DNA from: an uncultured Clostridia bacterium
Lineage (GTDB): Bacteria > Bacillota > Clostridia > TANB77 > CAG-508
NCBI GenBank assembly: GCA_934167365.1
Contig: CAKPKU010000006.1
Span: 1 to 35,835, forward strand
Length of the DNA: 35,835 nucleotides
Direction: 5' to 3'
In this document: positions 26,182 to 33,348 of the stretch, one piece after another
Position numbering within the stretch: position 1 is the first letter of the stretch
Layout of the letters: each line of letters opens with the position of its first letter
The notes under the pieces: generated by a model
The model's input: the letters and a program-made list of their open reading frames with translations, nothing else
Databases searched by the model: none
Told to the model about the DNA's origin: nothing
Position numbers and translations under genes: made by a program

Positions 26182-26232
26182 AAAAAAATAAAACCTTATA
26201 AGTCTTAATTCCTTAAGCTTATAAGATTTTAT
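26182..26232 (-). terminator. Terminator after the three pilin-like genes
   Basis: ATAAAACCTTATAAGTCTTAA pairs with TTAAGCTTATAAGATTTTAT (one mismatch, one bulge), followed on the minus strand by ATTTTTTTA. It probably limits expression of the machine genes relative to the abundant pilins, with some read-through. Confidence 0.78.
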
Positions 26233-26251
26233 CTTTTGATTTATATTATTA

Positions 26252-26614
26252 CTAACTATTAAAACCGAATAAGAATTTTACTATGGTTGTTGCTGATACT
26301 ATAACTACAATACCAACCACAACAGGTATTAAAGATTTCTTGTATTCAGCTTTCTCTTGTACACCACCAATTATGTATTTAACACCTATAATCATAAGTA
26401 CTATAACTGCAATAACAATTGATAATACCCAAATTAAGTTTGTTATTTTTTTAGCAGTAGTTGTTAAAGCGGCTGAATCCCCTTCACCAGTTGCTTTTAT
26501 ACTATTTGTAATAGTTGAAACATCATCAGCTAATACTGTTGTTGGTTGAACAACAACAAACAGTAACATAAATGCCATTAAAGCAATCATAAAAATTTTT
26601 AAAGTTTTTTTCAT
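26252..26614 (-). CDS. VirB2/TrbC-like pilin protein (third pilin gene)
   Basis: A 120-residue protein with a signal peptide (cleavage near TTVLA-DD, residue 30) and two membrane helices (about 58-82 and 93-116) joined by the short basic loop QEKAEYKKSLIP. This is the layout of VirB2-type pilins. It is the last of three tandem homologous genes, just before the terminator. It would form a pilus-like or pore subunit in the cytoplasmic membrane. Confidence 0.82.
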   Translation of the reverse strand: MKKTLKIFMIALMAFMLLFVVVQPTTVLADDVSTITNSIKATGEGDSAALTTTAKKITNLIWVLSIVIAVIVLMIIGVKYIIGGVQEKAEYKKSLIPVVVGIVVIVSATTIVKFLFGFNS

Positions 26615-26660
26615 AATAATTTACCTCCTAATAATATATATTTTTAATATTAATAACATT

Positions 26661-27044
26661 TTAAAAAATATCTTGTACTAACTTAACTGCTAATCGCCAT
26701 ATGCCTAATGCTCCAAATACTACAACACATCCCACACAATAAGGAATTAATTTTTCTTTATATTTTGCCTTGCCTTCAACTCCTGATGTTATAATTTGAA
26801 TTCCAAGCACAATTCCAATTATTATAGCTAAAATAATAGATATACCTAAACCAAAATAATATAATTCGCTTACACCTTTTCTTTGTTCTTGTTCGTTGAA
26901 TAATTTTGAACTGTCACTATCACCTGCTGCTAAAAAATCTTTTGCTCCATTTAATGTGTCCTTTATTGATAAAGCGTTTGTATAACTTGGTAACATGAGA
27001 AAAATACATAAAATTATAACTAATATTTTCTTTGTTAATTTCAT
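26661..27044 (-). CDS. VirB2/TrbC-like pilin protein (second pilin gene)
   Basis: A 127-residue protein with a signal peptide (cleavage near YTNA-LS), a charged outer segment (about 25-60) and two membrane helices joined by EGKAKYKEKLIPY. It has Cys residues in the second helix (CVGCVVV). It is homologous to the neighbours on both sides and would be co-transcribed with them. Confidence 0.8.
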   Translation of the reverse strand: MKLTKKILVIILCIFLMLPSYTNALSIKDTLNGAKDFLAAGDSDSSKLFNEQEQRKGVSELYYFGLGISIILAIIIGIVLGIQIITSGVEGKAKYKEKLIPYCVGCVVVFGALGIWRLAVKLVQDIF

Positions 27045-27061
27045 ATATGTATATTCCTCCT

Positions 27062-27547
27062 TTATATTTTTTCTGCAAAATTAGCTAATGTTGTAATAAT
27101 TGCCATTATCGATGAAATAAATATTGCACCAATTACAACAGGCATTAGATGTTCTTTATATTGTGCCTTTTCACTGGGTGCTGATACTAATATTTTTAAA
27201 CCAACCAACATAATAGTTATTACTGAAATTATAATAGATATTGTTGTTAGTATTCCTAAAAATTTACTTCCATATCTTTTTACTGTACTTTCATCTAAAT
27301 TACTATAACTGCTTGGATCAAAACTATCTGGATTTATATAGTCTTTTGATAAATTATCCGAGTCTTGTTGTTCTTGTTTTGGTACTTCTATATCCTGTGG
27401 CAATGTAGTTAGTATTCCATCTGTTGTTTTTTGTTGTCCATTTACGCCATCTCTATACATATTAATTTCATCTGCATAAACTATTGTAGATATCATCATA
27501 AATATAAATATTGAAATAAAAATTGAAATTTTTTTTATTTTTTTCAT
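27062..27547 (-). CDS. VirB2/TrbC-like pilin protein (first pilin gene)
   Basis: A 161-residue protein with a signal peptide (cleavage near VYA-DE, residue 25) and an unusually long, acidic outer segment (about 26-90, DNLSKDYINPDSFDPSSYSN). Two membrane helices are joined by SEKAQYKEHLMPV. The first gene of the cluster, it has a TAGGAGG ribosome site and a promoter 41 bases upstream. The longer outer segment may make it a minor or tip subunit. Confidence 0.8.
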   Translation of the reverse strand: MKKIKKISIFISIFIFMMISTIVYADEINMYRDGVNGQQKTTDGILTTLPQDIEVPKQEQQDSDNLSKDYINPDSFDPSSYSNLDESTVKRYGSKFLGILTTISIIISVITIMLVGLKILVSAPSEKAQYKEHLMPVVIGAIFISSIMAIITTLANFAEKI

Positions 27548-27587
27548 ATTTTACCTCCTATCTATATCGTTTGATTATTCAATATAT

Positions 27588-27616
27588 ATTTTACTACATT
27601 AAACGACTTAAGTCAA
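27588..27616 (-). promoter_or_regulatory. Promoter of the secretion-like cluster
   Basis: On the minus strand, TTGACT (27611-27616) and TAAAAT (27588-27593) are separated by 17 bases. The -35 overlaps the yqeY stop codon and a perfect 10-base palindrome GACTTAAGTC (27606-27615), which could be an operator. Confidence 0.75.
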
Positions 27617-28048
27617 CATTTCTTTCGCAATTTGATTTATGTCTCTTCCATCAGCAGAAAGTCCACATTTTTCTTTTGCAAGCTTCATTACTTTTCCCAT
27701 ATCCTTCATTGAACTTGCTCCAGTTTCTTCGATTATTTCTTTTACTATTTTTTCTATTTCTGATTTTTCCATTTTTTGTGGTAAATATTCTTTTAATACA
27801 TTTATTTCTTCTTCTATTTGGTTTATTAAATCTGCTCTATCTGCCTTTTTGTATTCTTCTAACGAATCTTCTCTTTTTTTACATTCTTTTGAAATTATTT
27901 CCATTATTTGTTCATCATTTAATTCAATATTGTTGTCTTTTTCTTTCTGTAATATTGCAGCTCTAACCATTTGTACAACATTTTTTCTATTTATGTTTTT
28001 TTCTTTCATTGAATTTTTTAAGTCTTCTAATAATTTTTCTTTTAACAT
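27608..28048 (-). CDS. yqeY: GatB/YqeY domain protein
   Basis: A 146-residue protein of the YqeY family, related to the C-terminal tRNA-binding domain of GatB. Its start (MLKEKLLEDLKNSMKEKNINRKNVVQMVRAAI), the middle EEYKKADRADLINQIEEEINVLKEYLPQKM and the end KCGLSADGRDINQIAKEML are all typical. It follows rpsU in the same direction, the usual order in Firmicutes. The precise function is unknown; it may bind tRNA or act with the ribosome. Confidence 0.95.
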   Translation of the reverse strand: MLKEKLLEDLKNSMKEKNINRKNVVQMVRAAILQKEKDNNIELNDEQIMEIISKECKKREDSLEEYKKADRADLINQIEEEINVLKEYLPQKMEKSEIEKIVKEIIEETGASSMKDMGKVMKLAKEKCGLSADGRDINQIAKEMLT

Positions 28049-28119
28049 ATATTCTCCCTTACCTTTCCTATATGCACTGTTTTTGCATTTTTAATTAAAG
28101 TTATATTTTTCTAAAAAAC

Positions 28120-28160
28120 ACAAAAAGAGGTAAAACACTATTTATATTGTTTACCCCTTC
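28120..28160 (-). terminator. Terminator between rpsU and yqeY
   Basis: GGTAAAC and GTTTTACC form a stem with one bulge around AATATAAATAGT on the minus strand, followed by TCTTTTTGTGTTTTTT. Partial read-through to yqeY is likely. Confidence 0.7.
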
Positions 28161-28182
28161 ATAAATATAAAATCATATTATA

Positions 28183-28356
28183 TTAAAACTTTCTTTTTCT
28201 TGCAGCCTCTGATTTCTTTTTTCTTTTTACACTTGGCTTTTCATAGTGTTCTCTTTTACGAACTTCTTGTAATATACCATTTCTAGCGCATTGTCTTTTA
28301 AATCTTTTTAATGCGTCATCTAAATTTTCATTATTTTTAACTTTAATCTCTGACAT
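28183..28356 (-). CDS. rpsU: 30S ribosomal protein S21
   Basis: A 57-residue basic protein of the small ribosomal subunit that helps in mRNA recognition at initiation. It reads MSEIKVKNNENLDDALKRFK at the start and ends KPSVKRKKKSEAARKRKF. I place the start at 28356, where GGAGGGG lies six bases upstream; the frame extends nine codons further but with no ribosome site. Confidence 0.97.
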   Translation of the reverse strand: MSEIKVKNNENLDDALKRFKRQCARNGILQEVRKREHYEKPSVKRKKKSEAARKRKF

Positions 28357-28425
28357 TATATTCCCCTCCTTCCGGCATTGCAATTATTCTTGCTTGGGAT
28401 GTACACGAATTTATGTACAGATATT

Positions 28426-28455
28426 ATTATATCTCAGTTCATTTATTATTGTCAA
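28426..28455 (-). promoter_or_regulatory. Promoter of rpsU
   Basis: On the minus strand, TTGACA (28450-28455) and TATAAT (28426-28431) are separated by 18 bases. The leader of about 60 bases holds a small hairpin (TGTACA/TGTACA around 28400-28420). The stretch 28456-28640 upstream shows no gene. Confidence 0.88.
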
Positions 28456-28640
28456 TACATCTTGCGTTATTTTTTTCTTTTTTAAACTTTAAGAATATTA
28501 CTATTCAAGTATATCTAAAATTGTTATTTTTTAGATTATTATTAGCTACTTGCTTAAATTGGCTTAAAAGCAACTTTTTTATATGGTACTTTTATTTTGT
28601 ATTATTAAGCTCTAGATTTTATTTATATGAAATTTAACTG

Positions 28641-28689
28641 TAAAAAAATAAAAATCATTGAAAATACATTTGTAGATTCAATGATTTTT
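28641..28689 (-). terminator. Terminator after the DUF378 gene
   Basis: A perfect 13-base stem, AAAAATCATTGAA with TTCAATGATTTTT, has a 14-base loop and is followed on the minus strand by ATTTTTTTA. Confidence 0.9.
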
Positions 28690-28722
28690 GTATAATCTTT
28701 TACCACTCTTTTGATTTTTATA

Positions 28723-28908
28723 TTAGTCAAATATAAGTTTTATTGCCCATAGTCCTGATATTCCGACTAATATATATATGACTTTAGAAATTACTGTTGC
28801 TGTTCCAAATAGTGTTTCTACTAGATTAAATCCGAAGATTCCTATTAATCCCCAGTTTATTGCTCCTATTATTACTAGTATTAGAGCTATTGTATCAATC
28901 ACTTTCAT
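28723..28908 (-). CDS. DUF378 family small membrane protein
   Basis: A 61-residue protein with two membrane helices. The family pattern is clear: IALILVIIGAINWGLIGIFGFNLVETLFG then VIYILVGISGLWAI. Similar to YuzA of Bacillus; function unknown. GGAAAGGAAAG precedes the ATG. It is a single-gene unit with its own terminator. Confidence 0.92.
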   Translation of the reverse strand: MKVIDTIALILVIIGAINWGLIGIFGFNLVETLFGTATVISKVIYILVGISGLWAIKLIFD

Positions 28909-29152
28909 AATAAAACTCTTTCCTTTCCAAAAGGTATATATAATTATAAAAATTTTATATTAAAATATTTACCTTTTTTATTTTTATTTGAGTTATATTA
29001 TTATTATGAATAAAATAATTAAATTTATTCTTTAATATTTTATATGATTATTATTATACAATTAAATTTATTTTTATATTTTTTTATTTTAAAATTATTT
29101 TAAATTTCTAATATTTTCTATTTTAATAATTTATTATATATTTTTTATTTTT
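28909..29152. other. Extremely AT-rich intergenic stretch
   Basis: About 240 bases between the DUF378 gene and the type III res gene, almost only A and T. I see the DUF378 ribosome site and short AT-only palindromes near 29090-29105, but no gene, no strong promoter and no clear terminator for res. Confidence 0.6.
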
Positions 29153-31348
29153 TTATAAAATAGCTCTTACATTTAGCCAATTTACATCTTTCATATCATC
29201 TATATATTCATCTGCAAATGATATGAATATTTGGTCATCTATATCTCTAATAAATCCCCATTTTAGATTATATTTTTTAGCATATGTTTTTAGTGCTTCA
29301 TATTTATTTTCTATTTTTATATCTATATTTTTTGAATGACCGTATGAGTCTTCTCCACCTTTTGTTTCTATTATCCAAATATTGTCATCTATATCTTTTA
29401 TTATATAATCTGGATAAAAAGTCCATGCTTTATTCATTTTATCTAGATATACTATTGAGAAAAATTCTTCTGATGATTCACCGTTTTTATACCAAAATTT
29501 TATTTTTTCTGATTTTTCACAATGATTTTCAAACTTCTCTTCACATTGTGATTTTAGTGAACTTGATGGATATCCATAATATACATTTTTGCTCATTTCA
29601 TGCAATTTTTTATCTTTTTTATTATATTTTATTATTGCCCTTTCTGGAAATTTAAATTCTGATATTTTTTTAAATTCTGTTTGTAATTTTACCCTTTGTT
29701 CTCTTTTTTGTATAACAGCTTCTAAAATATCATATTCTAATCTTCTTTCATTATTTATAATAAATGCATAAAATTCTTTTTTTGATAAATTTAATATTTT
29801 TTGCTCAAATACTACATTCCCTAAAAATAAACGTTGTAATATTGGTGATAAGTATTGATATATCATACCTATTCTTGATGCTATTATAGTTATTGAATGT
29901 CTTAAATCATGTCCATTTTTATATGTATCTACTGTGCTTTGAATTTTTATTTTTTCACTATTTATAAAGTTTCTTTTATTTAATTCAATTGCATTTCCTT
30001 GTACTACTTCGTTTGTAATATTTTGATTGAAATTATATCCTGCTTTTTCTAATTTTTCTTTTGCATCATCTTCTTTTGTTAGTTCATATTTTTGAACAAA
30101 ATATTCATATATTGCATAAAAAGCTTCTCTTGGTGCAAAATTATCTACATCTGTATTTTTAGTTTCCTTTTTTAGTGAAAAATTTCTATATTCATCTTTT
30201 AAAAATACACTTTTTACATTAGCAGCTTGTCTTCCTAGCTCTTGTTTTACTGTCTCTGTATATTCATCATCAAATGTGTATAAATAGCAATTATCTAATG
30301 TATCATTTCCGTAATGTGTTCCTTCTGGCATTCTACGTATTCTTCCTAGTGTTTGTATTTCAAAATCTTCATGCATATTTTCTCTTATTTTTACTAATAC
30401 TTTTGCTCTTGGGCAATCCCAACCTGTTGATATTGCTTGTTTCATTATTAAAAAACATTGTTTACTTGTATTTTCGCTAATATTTTCTATGTTTTCTTTT
30501 CTATCTGCAAGCCATATTGCTAATAGCTCATTTTCGTATGTAAATCCTTGATTATATAAATAGTTTTCTATTTTTTCTATTAACTGTTGGCTCATGCTTG
30601 GTAATTGAATTATTACTAGTGGATTATAATTTACTCCATTTTCTGTACATGCATTTCGTATTGCTCTTCTTTTATTTATTGCTAATTGTAATAAATATTC
30701 TATTTCATCATTTAGTACAATATTATCTTCTATACCTTGATTTATATATAAAGATTTTGTGATTAATCCTGAATTAATTACTTCCATTTCATCAATTTTT
30801 ATGTTATATGCTTCATCATTACGCTTTGTTGTTGCAGAAACTCTAACTATATATTCTGGATTAAATAAATGTGTTATACTTTCTGCTTTTTCTGTTTTGT
30901 TTCTGTGTTCCTCATCTATGATTACTATGAATTTTATTCCTTCATTTTGTGCACTTTCAACTCTGTCATATAAATTACTTTTTTCTAGCTCTCGTAATGC
31001 TGTATTTCCTTTTTTGGTTACATTTTCCCAATTTATAAATGCTGTGTCTTGCATTTCAAATCCATTTGTTAATACATCTGATAATGTTTTTGTTGTTCTA
31101 TTTTTTAATAACTTTATCATTTTATTTCTGCTTTGCTCTTCTAGCTCTCCAGAGCCTGGTGTTAACCATATGAATACATAATTTTTATTTTCTGTTAAAA
31201 ATCTGTCTATGTATTCTAATAACATTACTGTTTTTCCACTTCCCGTAGGCGCTTGTATCAAAATTTCCTTTTTTTCACCAAATGTTGTTTGTTCTAATAA
31301 TGTTTCAACACATTTTGTCTGAAAATCTTTTAATTTAATTCCTACCAT
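29153..31348 (-). CDS. res: Type III restriction enzyme, Res subunit
   Basis: A 731-residue superfamily 2 helicase/endonuclease that works with Mod to cut DNA between head-to-head unmethylated sites. Walker A lies at about 33-40 (APTGSGKT), the Walker B box is VIIDEEHRN, and motif III is RVSATT. The helicase C-terminal part includes STGWDCPRAKVLVKIRENM and QTLGRIRRMPEG. The C-terminal nuclease has a PD-(D/E)XK pattern (FYPDYIIK ... WIIETKGGEDSYG). It is somewhat shorter than classical EcoP1/EcoP15 Res subunits, but all motifs are present. Its start overlaps the mod stop by seven bases, so translation is coupled. Confidence 0.93.
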   Translation of the reverse strand: MVGIKLKDFQTKCVETLLEQTTFGEKKEILIQAPTGSGKTVMLLEYIDRFLTENKNYVFIWLTPGSGELEEQSRNKMIKLLKNRTTKTLSDVLTNGFEMQDTAFINWENVTKKGNTALRELEKSNLYDRVESAQNEGIKFIVIIDEEHRNKTEKAESITHLFNPEYIVRVSATTKRNDEAYNIKIDEMEVINSGLITKSLYINQGIEDNIVLNDEIEYLLQLAINKRRAIRNACTENGVNYNPLVIIQLPSMSQQLIEKIENYLYNQGFTYENELLAIWLADRKENIENISENTSKQCFLIMKQAISTGWDCPRAKVLVKIRENMHEDFEIQTLGRIRRMPEGTHYGNDTLDNCYLYTFDDEYTETVKQELGRQAANVKSVFLKDEYRNFSLKKETKNTDVDNFAPREAFYAIYEYFVQKYELTKEDDAKEKLEKAGYNFNQNITNEVVQGNAIELNKRNFINSEKIKIQSTVDTYKNGHDLRHSITIIASRIGMIYQYLSPILQRLFLGNVVFEQKILNLSKKEFYAFIINNERRLEYDILEAVIQKREQRVKLQTEFKKISEFKFPERAIIKYNKKDKKLHEMSKNVYYGYPSSSLKSQCEEKFENHCEKSEKIKFWYKNGESSEEFFSIVYLDKMNKAWTFYPDYIIKDIDDNIWIIETKGGEDSYGHSKNIDIKIENKYEALKTYAKKYNLKWGFIRDIDDQIFISFADEYIDDMKDVNWLNVRAIL

Positions 31349-33063
31349 TGTTCAACCTCCATTATTTCATTTTCAAAATAATAATCTGGAATATAAAATA
31401 TTTGTATATTATTTTTTTCAAATTTTTCTATTTGTTCTTCTGTTATTAATGCATTATTGTCCAAAAATATAATTTTGCATTTATTTAAACTTTCAGGATT
31501 ATTTGCAAAATTATCAATTTCTTCATCTGAATATAATATTTTTATTTTTTCATTTTTTATGTCATCCGCATATTCTAATTGTGCTAATTCCCTAGCATAT
31601 TTTGAAAGTTCATTTACTATATAATATCCTTCATCTTCATTATTATTTTTTTCAATGTATTTTACTTTATAATATTTCAAATTGCTTTCTATTCCTTGTA
31701 CATTATATCCTTTAGAATTTTTATATCCCTCTATAACTCTTTTTGCTCTTTCGTATGTTATTTCTTTACATATATTGCTTTCATTACTATTGCATAAAAT
31801 AAATTGTGCATTTTTTCCTCCAAGCTCTTCTAAAACTGCTTGTGCTACTGTTCCAGATCCAGCGAAAAAATCTAGTATTACTGGATCTTTTTGCATTGGT
31901 GATATTGCCATTTTTATTATTTCTTTATATAAATTTACTGGCTTTGGTGTGTTAAAGATTTTTTTATCAGGTAATATTGATAAAAATTCCTTTTTACCTT
32001 CTGTTGATGTGTAGTAAACATCTGAATCAAACCAACTATTTCGTATTTCTCCCTTCATTTTTACTTCATTATAAAATACTTTTAGCTGTGGTTTTGAATT
32101 TCCATTTTTTCCAAAAACTATTCTGTTGTCTTCTAATAATTTTTGATATTTTTCTGGCTCTGTTCTCCAACATCTTCCCTTTGGTGGCATATATGTAATT
32201 CCTGTTACTGGGTTTTGTATTTCATATGTTAAGTTTGGTCTTACATTTGGTGCATCAAATGGGTCTGCTTTCCATAGTCCCCTAGGGTCATTGTCTGGAT
32301 TTGAATATTTTGATGAGTCTGTTTCTTTTGGTTGAATTACAAAATCATTTAAGCTATACCATTCATCTTTATTACTAGCTTTTAATCTACGATTCGTTTT
32401 TCTACGTTTTTTTGCATATGCTATTATATATTCGTGATTAATGCTAATATCAGTATCATTTTGCACTGATGTTCTGTTATGCCATGGGAAACATGAAATG
32501 AAATTTTCCTCTCCAAATATATCATCACATAATAATTTTAGTTGTGCAAATTCGTTATCATCTATATTTATAAAAATTGCTCCATTATCTTTTAAAAGTT
32601 TTTTTGCAATTATTAACCTTTTATTCATAAATGAAATCCATTTACTGTGCTTGAATGAATCTGTTTTATCTATGTAATTATCATCATATACAAAATCATT
32701 TAAACCCCTGTTATATGGTGGGTCAATAATTATTAAATCTACTTTATTTTTATGTGTTTTTTCTAATAAATATAAACTATGAAGATTATCTCCTTCTAAA
32801 ATAAAATTCGTTTTTCCTTCTTTATTTTTTTTAATCTCCAATTCCATAAGCTCTTCAAATACTGGTATTTTATTTTTTATTTCTTTATCTATTTTTTCTT
32901 CATGCTCTTCCCATACTAGTCCATATTTTTTTCTTTTTAGCTCTTTTTCTATTTCATTTAGAGAATTAAGTAAATTTGTATCATCTTGTAGTTTTTCCCT
33001 CATTATATTTATATTTTCTAATAATAGCTCTCGTTTTTCTCTTGATAAATTAGTACTCATCAT
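31342..33063 (-). CDS. mod: Type III DNA methyltransferase, Mod subunit
   Basis: A 573-residue beta-class adenine methyltransferase that both methylates the site and supplies sequence recognition to Res. Motif IV lies at 114-117 (DLIIIDPPYNRGLNDF), and the S-adenosylmethionine motif I comes later (VILDFFAGSGTVAQAVLEEL), the order expected for the beta class. The variable target recognition region lies between them (about 190-370). Tandem ATG codons open the frame after CGGAGGAA. A plausible promoter is TTGTTA-17-TACCAT just upstream. The recognition sequence cannot be read from the protein. Confidence 0.94.
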   Translation of the reverse strand: MMSTNLSREKRELLLENINIMREKLQDDTNLLNSLNEIEKELKRKKYGLVWEEHEEKIDKEIKNKIPVFEELMELEIKKNKEGKTNFILEGDNLHSLYLLEKTHKNKVDLIIIDPPYNRGLNDFVYDDNYIDKTDSFKHSKWISFMNKRLIIAKKLLKDNGAIFINIDDNEFAQLKLLCDDIFGEENFISCFPWHNRTSVQNDTDISINHEYIIAYAKKRRKTNRRLKASNKDEWYSLNDFVIQPKETDSSKYSNPDNDPRGLWKADPFDAPNVRPNLTYEIQNPVTGITYMPPKGRCWRTEPEKYQKLLEDNRIVFGKNGNSKPQLKVFYNEVKMKGEIRNSWFDSDVYYTSTEGKKEFLSILPDKKIFNTPKPVNLYKEIIKMAISPMQKDPVILDFFAGSGTVAQAVLEELGGKNAQFILCNSNESNICKEITYERAKRVIEGYKNSKGYNVQGIESNLKYYKVKYIEKNNNEDEGYYIVNELSKYARELAQLEYADDIKNEKIKILYSDEEIDNFANNPESLNKCKIIFLDNNALITEEQIEKFEKNNIQIFYIPDYYFENEIMEVEQW

Positions 33064-33242
33064 TTCCTCCGAATAATTGTAAATTTTATTATCTCACTTT
33101 TGGTATGGTATCACATTTTTTTGGTTTTAACAAGGCAAAAAAATACAAATTCTATCATTATAAATACTAACTCTGCTTTATTTTTTTCTTTCGAATATAT
33201 AACTTAATTTATTTTTAAGTAATATATTACTATATTTTAATC

Positions 33243-33291
33243 AATAAAAAAGTTATTAAAACAATCAACATGTTTTAATAACTTTTTTATT
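33243..33291 (-). terminator. Terminator after the ABC-F gene
   Basis: A perfect 21-base inverted repeat (33243-33263, 33271-33291) with a seven-base loop and T-runs on both strands (CTTTTTTATT). It can end the ABC-F transcript. The rest of 33064-33348 holds only the upstream region of mod. Confidence 0.92.
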
Positions 33292-33348
33292 TAAAATTCT
33301 TATAAATAATCTAACATTTATAAATTTAATTTTCTCATAAATATTTAT

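Noticed and set aside
11132..27616. Integrative conjugative element reading of the secretion-like cluster
   Set aside because: No integrase, relaxase, coupling ATPase or flanking direct repeat was found, and both flanks are ordinary housekeeping operons; an old immobilised element remains possible.
27523..28094. Two plus-strand open frames opposite yqeY
   Set aside because: They are Phe/Leu/Ser-rich shadows of a clearly recognised gene on the other strand.
29153..33063. Type III restriction-modification system as a novel defence system
   Set aside because: Both subunits have standard motif order and the usual mod-res layout; no extra defence gene lies in the operon.
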